Numbered from the stretch's first letter, positions 53,853-63,697 are shown. The stretch: DNA of 64,000 nucleotides from Saccharibacillus nicotianae (GCF_042681745.1 NZ_JBHUGF010000010.1:930001-994000), one strand, 5' to 3'. Notes: generated by a model not told the origin, from the letters alone. Numbers and translations are program-made.

Positions 53853-54887
53853 ATGAATCAATGGCAAGGAGATCGTTTACTACAACAATGGTCTACAGAG
53901 TTACTATCTAACGATACAAAAGATTCTTCTGAACACAATAGAATCAACCAACAAGCCGGGCTACGTGCCCTATTACCACAATTAATCGGTACATTTGCTA
54001 CCACAGATGATCATTCAATCAAACTTTTGGAAACAGTAGATTGTGGTAGTTATATTCGCAAACGGATAGAATGTTCTGCTTCGCCGTATAGTTATTTTGC
54101 AGCTTATGTGTTAATTCCCAAACAAATGACTACTCCTGCTCCGGCAGTGATTGCTATTCATGGTCATGGATATGGAAGTCGTGAGATTGTAGGATTGTTA
54201 CCGAATGGAGAACCTGATCTGAATGCACCGGGTATCCATCAGCATTATGCTATCCAGTTAGTGAACCGGGGATTGATAACGATCGCTCCTGATGTGATCG
54301 GATTTGGGGAAAGACGATTGTCAGAAGATATCGCTAGAAATGCAGATATAGCTAATTCATGTGATTCTCTGTCCAGCCGAATGTTACTAATGGGTAAAAC
54401 ATTGGTGGGATTTAGAGTGCATGAAATACTTAGAGTACTCGATATTCTTAGCGATATGCCAGAAGTGGATGCAGAGCGGATTGGAATTATGGGATTTTCA
54501 GGTGGAGCTTTGATTGCTTATATTACAGCGGCATTAGATCAGCGCATACGTGCCACTGTACTAACTGGATTTACCAATACATATCAGGACAGCATTCTTC
54601 AGATTCATCATTGCATCTGTAACTATATTCCGGGTCAGGCATTACATGCAGATTTACCACAATGGATAGGTCTGATAGCACCACGACCTTTATTTGTAGA
54701 AGCAGGGAGACATGATCCTATTTTTCCTATACAAGGTTTTCACAATGCTATATCACAGCTACAACAAATCTATCAACAGCATAATGCTGAACAACAATTT
54801 GCAAGCGATATATTTGAAGGTGCTCATGAGATCAGTGGAAGATATGCTTATGATTGGATACAAAAAAAGCTTGCGATTATAGACTGA
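53853..54887 (+). CDS. Alpha/beta hydrolase (acetyl-esterase/dienelactone-hydrolase type)
   Basis: 344 residues from ATG 53853 (GAAGGAGGA upstream; an in-frame ATG at 53808 lacks one). Alpha/beta hydrolase with AVIAIHGHG (oxyanion), nucleophile Ser in GIMGFSGGALIAY, Asp in EAGRHDPIF and His in EGAHEISG. Similar to the abhydrolase family of cephalosporin-C deacetylase or xylan esterase type proteins. Cytosolic. The gene's own stop codon lies in the loop of the terminator hairpin. Confidence 0.88.
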   Translation: MNQWQGDRLLQQWSTELLSNDTKDSSEHNRINQQAGLRALLPQLIGTFATTDDHSIKLLETVDCGSYIRKRIECSASPYSYFAAYVLIPKQMTTPAPAVIAIHGHGYGSREIVGLLPNGEPDLNAPGIHQHYAIQLVNRGLITIAPDVIGFGERRLSEDIARNADIANSCDSLSSRMLLMGKTLVGFRVHEILRVLDILSDMPEVDAERIGIMGFSGGALIAYITAALDQRIRATVLTGFTNTYQDSILQIHHCICNYIPGQALHADLPQWIGLIAPRPLFVEAGRHDPIFPIQGFHNAISQLQQIYQQHNAEQQFASDIFEGAHEISGRYAYDWIQKKLAIID

Positions 54888-54912
54888 AAGGATAGTCTGT
54901 ATCGCAAGCTTT
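54866..54912 (+). terminator. Terminator after the hydrolase gene
   Basis: AAAGCTTGCGAT-TATAGACT / AGTCTGTATCGCAAGCTTT hairpin; overlaps the last codons. Confidence 0.8.
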
Positions 54913-54947
54913 AGAAAATAGAACCGATAAGATGAAGAGTGTAGCAA

Positions 54948-55244
54948 TTAGTTATCGTGAATGATCGCTTGAATTTCTTCTTCATCATCATTGATGACTA
55001 ATTCTACCTGTTCTTTAAATACTCGTGAATTATACTCACTGAACATATAACGTAAAATCGCTTCGTTCAGATTACTTTCGACTAAATACTGACTTCGTCC
55101 TTCTGTCCATACTTCTGCGGTATACCCGGTATCTTCTTCCCAGGAAAGTTGAACTATTACATCCGTAGGTTTCAGTCCTTTGCGTTCAGCGATATTCAAG
55201 CATACTGCATTGTTGATTTCATCCATACTGAGTCGCATAGGCAT
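54948..55244 (-). CDS. YxcD-family protein (DUF2653)
   Basis: 98 residues, small acidic protein of the B. subtilis YxcD group: RLSMDEINNAVCLNIA, VIVQLSWEEDTGYTAEVW and YMFSEYNSRVFKEQVELVI. Function unknown. Its start codon shares one base with the stop of the upstream membrane-protein gene, so the pair is translated together. Confidence 0.85.
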   Translation of the reverse strand: MPMRLSMDEINNAVCLNIAERKGLKPTDVIVQLSWEEDTGYTAEVWTEGRSQYLVESNLNEAILRYMFSEYNSRVFKEQVELVINDDEEEIQAIIHDN

Positions 55245-55687
55245 TAACGTCTATTGTACGGGTCAGCGGATTTTTTACGTTGACGAATCATACGATAAAT
55301 TCCACGAGCCGCTATAAATAGAATATAAATGGCGAATAAGTTAATAACTAATCCTAACAAGTCTCCGAACATTCCCATATTACCGAACATTCCACCGAAT
55401 AACATACCGGCTAGACCACCAATCATTAATCCTTTGAAAAAGCTACCACCGCTAAAAAATCCACGATTAGCTGTTGAACCTGCTGTGTTATTTTTTGTAC
55501 GGTTCGTGCTGTTCATTGTACTGCTATTACTATCTGTAGATTTTTTAGGTGTTGTTGTGTATGACTTCGGTGAAGATTTGAATCCGCCACCACGTCGTGC
55601 ATCGGCATCATTAGCAAAGCCGCTAAATAAAGTGAAGAATAATGTGAATGCTACAAAAACCATCAGCATTTTTTTCATTGTGTTCAT
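55244..55687 (-). CDS. Small exported/membrane protein, partner of YxcD-like gene
   Basis: 147 residues from ATG 55687 (GGAGG upstream; ATG 55678 also possible). A signal-like N-terminus (MKKMLMVFVAFTLFFTLFSG), a low-complexity Ser/Thr/Asn/Lys region (KSTDSNSSTMNSTNRTKN), a Gly-rich segment GLMIGGLAGMLFGGMFGNMG and a C-terminal membrane helix (LLGLVINLFAIYILFIAAR) before a basic tail. This layout is seen in Tim44-like/YxcD-linked proteins. Function unknown. Confidence 0.75.
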   Translation of the reverse strand: MNTMKKMLMVFVAFTLFFTLFSGFANDADARRGGGFKSSPKSYTTTPKKSTDSNSSTMNSTNRTKNNTAGSTANRGFFSGGSFFKGLMIGGLAGMLFGGMFGNMGMFGDLLGLVINLFAIYILFIAARGIYRMIRQRKKSADPYNRR

Positions 55688-55809
55688 GATCCTCCTAGTA
55701 GTTGTCTTCAATGACAGTATAGTTAATATACGTATGACATCTGCTTAGGTTTCAAAATGGTTTAATATTGATTCTCTCGATTTTGAACCATTAGCTTAGT
55801 ATCAACTGT

Positions 55810-56370
55810 TCATTGATGTTGAGGTTGTGAGGAACTTTCGGTTGTTGAATTTTTGAGCATGTCGATTACCCATGTCGTCCATTCCAGATTCGCTTTAGCT
55901 GTAGCTAAACCTTTTTGACGCAAAATGTACAATCCAAAATCGCGTGTACCAAATTGACGAACTTCTTCAGGCATTTTGTGAATCGCTTGTTCAAAGTAAT
56001 GGATACGTTCTTGATAGTAGATCGACCGTGTACCAAACAATGAGATAGCGTTTTCGCGATCAGTTGTCCATAAGCAAAATGCTTTGAGAACAAGTTCATC
56101 ACGACTCACCGGTTCGCCTGCTGGAAGTTGCATCCATTCTTTCAGACGTTGTTCTCCGAGTGGCGTAATTGCATAAATCTTTTTGTCCGGTTTATCTGTT
56201 TGCTGAATCCATTCTGCAGATAACAAATGTTGCTCTTCCATACGTGACAACAGTGGATAAATTTGACTATGTTTTGCTTGCCAAAACGGTTGAATCTTGA
56301 GCATGAGGTCGTAACCTGACGAATTATTGCGTGCAAGCAAAGCGAGTAAACCATAAGATAGCGTGTTCAT
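55810..56370 (-). CDS. PadR-family transcriptional regulator
   Basis: 186 residues from ATG 56370 (AGGAGAG upstream; the longer start at 56403 has no site). A PadR winged helix (LSYGLLALLARNNSSGYDLMLKI, QIYPLLSRMEEQHLLSAEW, KIYAITPLGEQRL) followed by a C-terminal dimerisation helix region (about 90-180). PadR proteins usually repress transporter or detoxification genes in response to phenolics or drugs. No obvious target adjoins it; the upstream intergenic region (56404-56663) could hold its own operator. Confidence 0.92.
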   Translation of the reverse strand: MNTLSYGLLALLARNNSSGYDLMLKIQPFWQAKHSQIYPLLSRMEEQHLLSAEWIQQTDKPDKKIYAITPLGEQRLKEWMQLPAGEPVSRDELVLKAFCLWTTDRENAISLFGTRSIYYQERIHYFEQAIHKMPEEVRQFGTRDFGLYILRQKGLATAKANLEWTTWVIDMLKNSTTESSSQPQHQ

Positions 56371-56567
56371 AGGGCATTCTCTCCTATCTTTTAAAACAGC
56401 CATTTGGCCGATTTAAGATAAAGTGTACACTACAACTGTATGCTTTCGCAAGGAAGCCACAAGCGATTTGATATAAAGTTATTGAAATATAAAAAAGATA
56501 GACAAAGAATGTTCAAATTTAATCTTAGAGTGATATTTCGATACTTTGGCAAAAAATAAAAAGCAAA

Positions 56568-56596
56568 AAGACGTGGATCTATACTCTCCACGTCTT
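56568..56596 (-). terminator. Terminator of the carbonic anhydrase gene
   Basis: AAGACGTGGA / TCCACGTCTT stem; on the minus strand a long T-rich run follows. It lies about 70 bases after the carbonic anhydrase stop. Confidence 0.8.
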
Positions 56597-56627
56597 CTAT
56601 ATTTGAAGCCTATCATTTCGTTATTAC

Positions 56628-56661
56628 AGCCAATACTGCTTACTAGCCAATACTGCTTACT
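56628..56661. repeat. Perfect tandem duplication of 17 bp
   Basis: AGCCAATACTGCTTACT occurs twice without gap (56628-56644, 56645-56661), just after the carbonic anhydrase stop. Likely a slippage event with no evident function. Confidence 0.9.
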
Positions 56662-56663
56662 GA

Positions 56664-57248
56664 TTATGGATTAGAAGTCACTTCGACTTGATCATAACCA
56701 TTAACCAGCAGTTCCAATTGTCCTGTTGCTGGATCAATAATCATTCCATGTACAGGCACACTAGCAGGAAGTAGAGGATGGTTTTTGATAATATCTACAC
56801 TGCGCATAACGCCTTCTTTTTCATTATCAAAACCTTGAAGCCATCTTTTCAGTTTGATTCCTGAATTTTCAAGCGTAGTCAGCACTTCGGGTGCAATACC
56901 GCGCTCGTGAATTTTTTCAATCATATGATCTGAGTTCAGTGAAGCCATACCGCATCCATGATGACCCACTACGATCACTTCTTCTGCTTTTAATTCATAA
57001 ATAGCGACAAGAATACTACGCATTACACTACCAAATGGCTGTGAAATAATAGCACCTGCGTTTTTTAGAATTTTGGCATCACCGTTACGAATATTCATTG
57101 CTTTAGGCAATAATTCGGTTAAACGGGTATCCATACAAGTCAAAATAACCAACTTTTTCTCAGGGAAAGGGCTAGAAAGATAAGCTTCATATTCTTTGCT
57201 AGTCACAAATTCCTGATTGTGTTGCATAATCGTTGTGATCGAGTTCAT
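56664..57248 (-). CDS. Beta-carbonic anhydrase
   Basis: 194 residues. Zinc ligands are Cys38 in TCMDTRL, His and Cys in GHHGCGM; Asp40 and Arg42 form the dyad. Such enzymes interconvert CO2 and bicarbonate; this belongs to the short YtiB-type branch of Bacillales. Start ATG has AGGAGGAT upstream. Monocistronic, with its own terminator. Confidence 0.93.
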   Translation of the reverse strand: MNSITTIMQHNQEFVTSKEYEAYLSSPFPEKKLVILTCMDTRLTELLPKAMNIRNGDAKILKNAGAIISQPFGSVMRSILVAIYELKAEEVIVVGHHGCGMASLNSDHMIEKIHERGIAPEVLTTLENSGIKLKRWLQGFDNEKEGVMRSVDIIKNHPLLPASVPVHGMIIDPATGQLELLVNGYDQVEVTSNP

Positions 57249-57289
57249 TGAGTATCCTCCTGGTCATCTTACAGATTAATATTAGACAA

Positions 57290-57628
57290 TTAGATCAATG
57301 CTTTGCGTCCATCGAGAACGCGTATGCTTCTACTATAATATTGAGAAGCACTGCTAAGTCTGAGTGAAGAACCGATATCGTCTGTTGATAGTGTGAGTTC
57401 ATCATCATCAAAATAAGATTCTCCACTTTGGTGCATCGTGAGTGACAATGCATTACTTTCAACAACTGTATCTCTTTTGCCTGGCTCATCAATCAAACGA
57501 AGGGCTGGAATACCACCTGTACATCCGCAGTCTTCATTATCTACGAAAATACGAATGACCGCTTTTTGGTCACCAATTTTGCGCGATAAATATTGTTCTG
57601 CTTGAGGGGTTACATTTACTTTTACCAT
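57290..57628 (-). CDS. HesB/IscA-like iron-sulfur biogenesis family protein
   Basis: 112 residues, HesB-like fold (VNVTPQAEQYLSRK, RIFVDNEDCGCTGGIPALRL). The usual three Cys of IscA are replaced by a DCGC pair in the middle, and the C-terminal CGCG is absent, as in the YqkB/YneR subgroup whose metal role is uncertain. A small gene with AGGAG-like site (AAGGAGT) upstream. Confidence 0.85.
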   Translation of the reverse strand: MVKVNVTPQAEQYLSRKIGDQKAVIRIFVDNEDCGCTGGIPALRLIDEPGKRDTVVESNALSLTMHQSGESYFDDDELTLSTDDIGSSLRLSSASQYYSRSIRVLDGRKALI

Positions 57629-57871
57629 TGATATTCACTCCTTAGAAGTTATCTATAATATGACATGAGCAAAAATGGTTAAATGTATTCTTATAGACAA
57701 TGAATCCGCCTATATAGCACAATAGAATCAATGTTGTCTATAATATTTAATTGTGTACCATTGATTATACGACTAGAAGAACGTATCATCAAGAGGTGTA
57801 TTTTTACAAAATAACAATATTGCGTATCATAACCCAGTGTTATGGATGTAAGCAGAGAGGTGAACCTTATT

Positions 57872-59404
57872 ATGGAACAATATGTACAAGAGACATTAAC
57901 GCAATTTCGGCAATTGGTTCGCAAAATTAGCAGTTATGGTGAAGCGCTTGCACTAATGGGATGGGACTTGCGCACAGGAGCTCCACGTAAAGGTGCAGAG
58001 CTACGCGCCGATACGATTGGTGTATTAGCGACAGAACACTTCAAACTGTCTGTATCGAAAGAAATGGGCGGTTATATCGAAATCCTTTCACGTCCAGATG
58101 TGTTTGAACAGTTAAAAGATAACGACAAACGTATTGTACAAGATGTTCGCAAAGAGTATGAATTGAATGAAAAGATTCCACCTGAAAAAATCCAAAAATA
58201 TTCAAGCTTAACGACTCATGCACAAACGGTATGGGAAGAAGCCAAACATAACGATGATTTTGAAGGCTTTGAGCCATTACTTAGTGAAATTGTTGCTATG
58301 AAACGTGATTTTATTGATTATTGGGGTGTCAAAGACACGCGTTATGACACATTGTTAGATATGTACGAGCCTGATTTGACAGTAGCCAAATTAGATGTGG
58401 TATTTGACCGCTTAAAATCACGTCTTGTTCCTTTACTTGAAAAAATCAAACAATCAGAACATCAACCGGATAACGATTTCTTGAAGCAACAGTATGATAT
58501 CGGTCAACAGGAAAAGATCGGTCATTTATTGCTGAAAGAAATGGGATTTGATTTTGAAGCAGGACGTTTGGATGAAAGTGTACATCCTTTCGCTACAGGT
58601 CTGAATCCGGGCGATGTACGTATTACGACGCATTACATGCCTGAAGATGTGATGAGTGCGATTTTTAGTTCTCTTCATGAAGGCGGACACGCATTGTATG
58701 AGCAAAATATTTCACATGATCTAGCAGGAACTCCGCTTGCTACAGGAACATCGATGGGGATTCATGAATCTCAATCCCGTTTCTGGGAAAATGTAGTAGG
58801 ACGTAGTCGTTCATTCTGGGATCGTTATTACAGTGATTTACAGGCTCTATTCCCTGAGCAGCTTAAAGATGTATCGTTAGATACTTTTTATCGTGCAGCC
58901 AACCGTGTAGAAAATACATTGATTCGTATTGAAGCAGATGAATTAACGTATAATTTACACATCATTATTCGTTACGAAATTGAAAAAATGTTATTTAACG
59001 AAGGTCTAGATGTAAAAGACTTGCCTAAAGTATGGAATAGCAAGTATCAAGAGTATTTAGGGATTACGCCTCCAAACGATTCGTTAGGCGTATTGCAAGA
59101 TGTGCATTGGTCTGGTGGAGACTTTGGATATTTCGCTTCGTATTCTCTAGGAAATATGTATGCTGCGCAAATGACTAATACCATGCGTAAAGAATTGCCT
59201 GATTTTGAACAATGGATTGCTGAAGGTAATCTATTGCCAATCAAAGAATGGTTAACCGATAAAATTTATAAATACGGTAAAAGTCGCACCCCTTCCGAAT
59301 TGATTCAAAATATTACCGGTGAAGAGTTAAACCCGGACTATCTTGCTGATTATTTGGAAGAAAAATATAACGAGATCTACCGTCTGCAATCGACTCATTC
59401 ATAA
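57872..59404 (+). CDS. Carboxypeptidase M32 (Taq/YpwA family)
   Basis: 510 residues from ATG 57872 (AGAGAGGTGA upstream; ATG 57842 is less well placed). M32 zinc carboxypeptidase: His269-Glu270-Gly-Gly-His273 in SSLHEGGHALYEQ, HESQSRFWEN and the later DIG-type motif IRIEADELTYNLHIIIRYEIE. The enzyme removes C-terminal amino acids from peptides with broad specificity (not Pro). Cytosolic. A terminator follows. Confidence 0.95.
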   Translation: MEQYVQETLTQFRQLVRKISSYGEALALMGWDLRTGAPRKGAELRADTIGVLATEHFKLSVSKEMGGYIEILSRPDVFEQLKDNDKRIVQDVRKEYELNEKIPPEKIQKYSSLTTHAQTVWEEAKHNDDFEGFEPLLSEIVAMKRDFIDYWGVKDTRYDTLLDMYEPDLTVAKLDVVFDRLKSRLVPLLEKIKQSEHQPDNDFLKQQYDIGQQEKIGHLLLKEMGFDFEAGRLDESVHPFATGLNPGDVRITTHYMPEDVMSAIFSSLHEGGHALYEQNISHDLAGTPLATGTSMGIHESQSRFWENVVGRSRSFWDRYYSDLQALFPEQLKDVSLDTFYRAANRVENTLIRIEADELTYNLHIIIRYEIEKMLFNEGLDVKDLPKVWNSKYQEYLGITPPNDSLGVLQDVHWSGGDFGYFASYSLGNMYAAQMTNTMRKELPDFEQWIAEGNLLPIKEWLTDKIYKYGKSRTPSELIQNITGEELNPDYLADYLEEKYNEIYRLQSTHS

Positions 59405-59407
59405 TAC

Positions 59408-59458
59408 AAAAAGCTTTCATCTGTGGTCACTACGAAACAGGTGAAAGCTTTTATTTTG
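59408..59458 (+). terminator. Terminator after the M32 gene
   Basis: AAAAGCTTTCA-CTG / CAG-TGAAAGCTTTT hairpin with T-rich tail. Confidence 0.85.
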
Positions 59459-59601
59459 TGAAAAGATTGTAAAATCTAGCACCAAAACGATATTGTCGAA
59501 TACTTATAAATCAAGTAGGATAAAACCTATACTCCAAAAGAGTAATAAACATTATAAAATACAGATAGAGAAAAAGAAGTGGAGTAAGGAGAGAAAGACG
59601 C

Positions 59602-60576
59602 ATGGGTTTTCGCGTGATCAAAACAGCTATTGCAGCATTACTTGCAGTAGTTGTAGCAAGTACGCTAGGCGTTCCAAGTGCGATGTCAGCGGCTTTGTTA
59701 GCTATACTAGGAGTTGATGTTACACGTAAACGAAGTCTTAAAACGATTTCAGCTCGCTTTTTTGCTTCGTTGATTGGAATGATTTGTGCTTTTGTATTAT
59801 TTTCGTTGTTTGGTTTTCATCACTGGGTATTTGCACTTTATATTTTGGTGGCTTTCCCATTGATCACACGAGCAGGTTTTAGTGCAGGCATTGTAACGAG
59901 TTCTGTAGTGGTTGTGCATATTTTTAACGGAGCGACTTTGACCGCTCATACGATGTTAGTAGAGATTGAATTGCTACTGATTGGTCTTGGTGCAGCAGCT
60001 ATAGTCAATCTGGTCTATATGCCTAATCCTCATCAGCGTCTTGACGCGATTCGCAGTGAAGTCAATGAACTGTTGTCTCAAATGTGTGAGCAAATAGCCA
60101 AAACGCTACGAAGTCCTTCGTTTGCCTGGGATGGTAAAGAAGTTATTGAAGCATATACCAAAGTAGAGCAGGGACTAACAGAATCGAAGCGTGAACTGGA
60201 AAATCAGATGTTGCATACCGATGAATCTTGGACAGTATATTTCTATATGCGAAAACAACATTTAGATTCGGTTCAGAATATGATGCAACTGGTTGCTCAG
60301 GTGTATCGTAAAATGCCTCAAGCAGATGCAGCAGCCGAAATGTTTGAACAATTATCAAGAGATGTGAAGACGCCATATTATACAGGCAAGACTGAAAGTC
60401 TATTATTAGCGCTGGAAGAAGATTTTAAAAATATGGATTTACCAGTAACGCGAGAAGAATTTGAAATGCGTTCCGCTATCTTGCAATTATGCAGAGAATT
60501 GGGTCAATACCTAAAAATATCCAAACGTGATAAATTGCGTAACCCCTTGCTAGGTATGGATAATAAGGTAAAATAG
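59602..60576 (+). CDS. Aromatic acid exporter family membrane protein (ArAE_1)
   Basis: 324 residues. Four hydrophobic segments in the first 140 residues (IKTAIAALLAVVVAST, LIGMICAFVLFSLFGFHHWVFALYIL) and a long cytosolic helical C-terminus: the layout of the FUSC/ArAE group in Bacillales. Likely efflux of aromatic or other weak acids, though few members are tested. AAGGAGAG upstream of the ATG. Confidence 0.85.
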   Translation: MGFRVIKTAIAALLAVVVASTLGVPSAMSAALLAILGVDVTRKRSLKTISARFFASLIGMICAFVLFSLFGFHHWVFALYILVAFPLITRAGFSAGIVTSSVVVVHIFNGATLTAHTMLVEIELLLIGLGAAAIVNLVYMPNPHQRLDAIRSEVNELLSQMCEQIAKTLRSPSFAWDGKEVIEAYTKVEQGLTESKRELENQMLHTDESWTVYFYMRKQHLDSVQNMMQLVAQVYRKMPQADAAAEMFEQLSRDVKTPYYTGKTESLLLALEEDFKNMDLPVTREEFEMRSAILQLCRELGQYLKISKRDKLRNPLLGMDNKVK

Positions 60577-60596
60577 AATATAAGTTTAATCATAGA

Positions 60597-60632
60597 AGCT
60601 ATCTATATCGTCACACGTTATGATAGCTTTTA
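60597..60632 (+). terminator. Terminator after the ArAE gene
   Basis: AAGCTATC / GATAGCTT stem, loop 17 bases, followed by TTTAT. Confidence 0.65.
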
Positions 60633-60674
60633 TGCTAAATTCTTTTCACCAATTTGGAAAAAAGTTAAATTTTA

Positions 60675-60702
60675 TTGACCTTTGGAAGATTATAAATATA
60701 AA
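60675..60702 (+). promoter_or_regulatory. Sigma-A-type promoter of the opp operon
   Basis: TTGACC (60675-60680), 16 bases, TATAAA (60697-60702), 66 bases before the start of the first opp gene. Confidence 0.65.
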
Positions 60703-60768
60703 ATGATAACAATTAACAAGAAATGTTTACATTGCGTTAAAGTTTGAAGCGAGGAGGCAACCCAAATT

Positions 60769-61809
60769 TTGAACACAGAATCGGTATTGGAAATCAGAGA
60801 CCTGACAGTAGCTTTTCGTATCAAAGATGAGTATTATCCTGCTGTCGATCAACTGAACTTAACGATCAACAAAAACGAAGTTTTGGCTATTGTAGGTGAA
60901 TCGGGTTGTGGCAAAAGTGCCTTGGCACTTTCTCTGACACGACTTCATGATAGCAAAAATACGCGTATTGAAGGTGAACTGCTTTTTAAAGGGCAGGATT
61001 TGAACAAATTGTCACCTGGACAGATGAACAAAATTCGTGGTTCCGAAATCGGTATGATTTTTCAGGACCCATTAACAGCATTGAATCCTTTGATGACAAT
61101 CGGCAAACAAATCGAGGAAAATCTTGATTATCATACGCCATTATCTCGAAAAGAAAAAACAAAGCGTGTTATCGAATTATTGGAAAATGTGAACATTGTT
61201 GATCCAACGAGGGTGTATGCCCAATATCCACATGAGTTATCTGGTGGAATGAGACAGCGGATTATGATAGCGATCGCGATTGCATGTCGCCCTTCATTGA
61301 TTATTGCTGACGAACCAACAACAGCTCTAGATGTAACGATTCAATCTCAAATTTTGGATTTATTGAAGCAATTGCAAGCCGAAAATGACGCAGGTATTGT
61401 ACTGATCACTCATGATCTTGGTGTTGTTGCTGAAATGGCAGATCGTGTTGTCGTAATGTATGCAGGCGAAATTGTAGAAATTGCTGATGTAAATGAGTTA
61501 TTCAACAATCCCAAACATCCGTACACCCGCTCACTATTGGCTTCGATGCCGGGAGCAAATGTAGGGCAGGAGAGCTTACACGTAATTGATGGTCGTGTAC
61601 CTTCATTACAGAATATTCCTCGTGGTTCCTGTCGCTTCTCAGAACGTATTCCATGGATTCCACAGACTGCTCATGCAGAACATCCTGAGCTGAACGAAGT
61701 GGCTCCCAAGCATTGGGTACGTTGTACATGCTACCAGAATTTTCATTTTGAAGATGAAGTAGAAGATGGAAAGGAGATTGTGTTGAATGGCATTGCTGGA
61801 ACTCAATAA
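60769..61809 (+). CDS. oppD: Oligopeptide ABC transporter ATP-binding protein OppD
   Basis: 346 residues from TTG 60769 with GAGGAGG upstream. Walker A GESGCGKSA, Q-loop IFQDPLT, signature LSGGMRQRI, Walker B LIIADEPTTALD and a C-terminal oligo_HPY tail (NPKHPYTRSLLASMPG, then Cys-rich end PRGSCRFSERIP). First gene of an opp/dpp operon for peptide uptake. OppD pairs with OppF (next gene, overlap 23 bases). Import of the PapR-like signal is a plausible but unproven role, since Opp imports such peptides in Bacillus. Confidence 0.93.
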   Translation: MNTESVLEIRDLTVAFRIKDEYYPAVDQLNLTINKNEVLAIVGESGCGKSALALSLTRLHDSKNTRIEGELLFKGQDLNKLSPGQMNKIRGSEIGMIFQDPLTALNPLMTIGKQIEENLDYHTPLSRKEKTKRVIELLENVNIVDPTRVYAQYPHELSGGMRQRIMIAIAIACRPSLIIADEPTTALDVTIQSQILDLLKQLQAENDAGIVLITHDLGVVAEMADRVVVMYAGEIVEIADVNELFNNPKHPYTRSLLASMPGANVGQESLHVIDGRVPSLQNIPRGSCRFSERIPWIPQTAHAEHPELNEVAPKHWVRCTCYQNFHFEDEVEDGKEIVLNGIAGTQ

Positions 61810-62713
61810 CTTAAAAGTACATTATCCGATTCGTGGTGGCTTTTTCCAGCGTGTTGTCAGTCATGTCAAAGCAGTAGATGGTCTATCGATTCAAATCGAA
61901 GCAGGTAAAACTTACGGGCTTGTCGGTGAATCTGGATGTGGCAAAACAACAACAGGACGCGCAATTATCGGACTTAATAAAATAACAGATGGAAATGTAA
62001 CATTTGAAGGGCAAGACTTAACCAAAATTGCTCACAAAAATCAACATTCATTACGACGCGATATTCAAATGATTTTTCAGGATCCGTATTCTTCGTTGAA
62101 TGGTAGAAAACGCGTACTGGATATTATTGCAGAACCATTGCGTAATTTTGAGAACTTAACCAAAGAAGAAGAACGTAGACGTGTGCAGGATTTGCTTGAA
62201 AAAGTAGGGCTAAATCCAGAAGCGGCATTTAAATATCCACATGAATTTTCCGGTGGACAGCGTCAACGGATCGGGATTGCAAGAGCATTAACACTAAATC
62301 CTAAGCTGATCATTGCAGACGAACCTGTATCTGCACTGGATGTATCGGTTCAAGCTCAAGTACTTAACTTTATGAAAGAAATTCAAAAAGAGTTCAATCT
62401 TACGTATTTATTTATAAGTCATGATCTGGGCATTGTTCGTCATATGTGTGATGAGATCGGAATTATGTATCGTGGTCGATTGGTAGAGCAGGGCAATACA
62501 GAAGATATTTATGAAAATCCACAACATATATATACGAAGCGATTGATATCAGCTATTCCAAATATCGATCCTGCTCAGCGTCAGGCAAGCACACAAGCAC
62601 GTCAACATATTTTATCTTCATATCAACAAGATTTGAATAATCTACTAGACCCAGAGGGCAAGCCATTGGCATTGAAGTCGATCAGCTCGTCACATCAAGT
62701 CGCATTACCATAA
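61787..62713 (+). CDS. oppF: Oligopeptide ABC transporter ATP-binding protein OppF
   Basis: 308 residues. Walker A GESGCGKTT, FQDPYSSLN, signature FSGGQRQRI, Walker B LIIADEPVSALD, and a C-terminal oligo_HPY segment (YENPQHIYTKRLISAIP). It overlaps oppD by 23 bases. The second ATPase of the peptide uptake system. Confidence 0.93.
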   Translation: MALLELNNLKVHYPIRGGFFQRVVSHVKAVDGLSIQIEAGKTYGLVGESGCGKTTTGRAIIGLNKITDGNVTFEGQDLTKIAHKNQHSLRRDIQMIFQDPYSSLNGRKRVLDIIAEPLRNFENLTKEEERRRVQDLLEKVGLNPEAAFKYPHEFSGGQRQRIGIARALTLNPKLIIADEPVSALDVSVQAQVLNFMKEIQKEFNLTYLFISHDLGIVRHMCDEIGIMYRGRLVEQGNTEDIYENPQHIYTKRLISAIPNIDPAQRQASTQARQHILSSYQQDLNNLLDPEGKPLALKSISSSHQVALP

Positions 62714-62728
62714 GGGGGAAATTAAATT

Positions 62729-63697
62729 ATGTGGAAATTTACGCTTCGCCGCATTCTGATCATGATTCCCCAATTGTTCGTACTGAGCGTGCTGATCTTC
62801 CTCTTAGCTAAAGCAATGCCCGGCGATGCTTTAACGGGTGCCATGCAAGCGAATCCGAATGTCAGTCCACAAGTATTAGCAGAACAACGGGAGAAATTAG
62901 GTCTAAATGATCCAGCATGGCAACAATATGGGCGTTGGATAGGCAATCTAGTACAAGGGGATCTGGGAAAGTCATATGTACATAAAATAGGCGTTGCCGA
63001 TTTGATTGGCAGTCGCTTGGCGAATACCTTTTACCTTGGTGTAGCAATTCTAGTATTAACGTATCTAATCTCGATTCCGCTAGGTATTTTGAGTGGACGC
63101 TATCAGAATAGTTTATTAGACAAAACGATTACAGGATATACGTATCTCAGTTTTGCAACACCGTTATTTATTTTTGCACTGTTAATTCTATTCGTTTTTG
63201 GCTTCCAGCTTGGATGGTTTCCAACAAGTGGTAGTGTAGATGTAGGTATAGATCCGGGATCGGGTTCCTACTATGCGAATAAGTTTTATCACTTGATTTT
63301 ACCTGCTATTGCAGGAGCGTTAGTCAGTACTACAGCAACTATTCAATACCTTCGTAATGAAGTTATCGATACTAGACTTAAAGATTTTGTGAAAACAGCT
63401 CGTTCGAAAGGTGTTCCAGAATCCAAAGTATATTCAAAACATATTTTGCGTAACTCCTTACTTCCTATTGCTGCATTTCTTGGTTATGACTTAACAGGAG
63501 TATTAGCAGGTAACCTATTTATTGAATCTATTTTTGGTTATCCAGGATTAGGACAGCTATTTTTACAATCAATTACACAGCGTGATTATTCTGTAGTTAC
63601 CATATTGGTTATGCTTTCCGGCTTACTTGCTCTTATCGGTACATTGTTGTCGGATATCATTTTGAGTTGGGTTGATCCACGTATTCGGATAGGCTAA
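62729..63697 (+). CDS. oppB: Oligopeptide ABC transporter permease OppB
   Basis: 322 residues, six membrane segments, with the conserved N-terminal TLRRILIMIPQLFVLSVLIFLLAKAMPGD and the EAA loop KTARSKGVPESKVYSKHILRNSLLP. GGGGGA-type site (AAGGGGGAA) upstream of the ATG. Forms the pore together with OppC. Confidence 0.93.
   Translation: MWKFTLRRILIMIPQLFVLSVLIFLLAKAMPGDALTGAMQANPNVSPQVLAEQREKLGLNDPAWQQYGRWIGNLVQGDLGKSYVHKIGVADLIGSRLANTFYLGVAILVLTYLISIPLGILSGRYQNSLLDKTITGYTYLSFATPLFIFALLILFVFGFQLGWFPTSGSVDVGIDPGSGSYYANKFYHLILPAIAGALVSTTATIQYLRNEVIDTRLKDFVKTARSKGVPESKVYSKHILRNSLLPIAAFLGYDLTGVLAGNLFIESIFGYPGLGQLFLQSITQRDYSVVTILVMLSGLLALIGTLLSDIILSWVDPRIRIG

Noticed and set aside
55329..55748. 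Plus-strand reading frame of 139 codons
   Set aside because: It is the antisense of the membrane-protein gene on the minus strand, with Pro/Asn-rich low-complexity product and no ribosome site.
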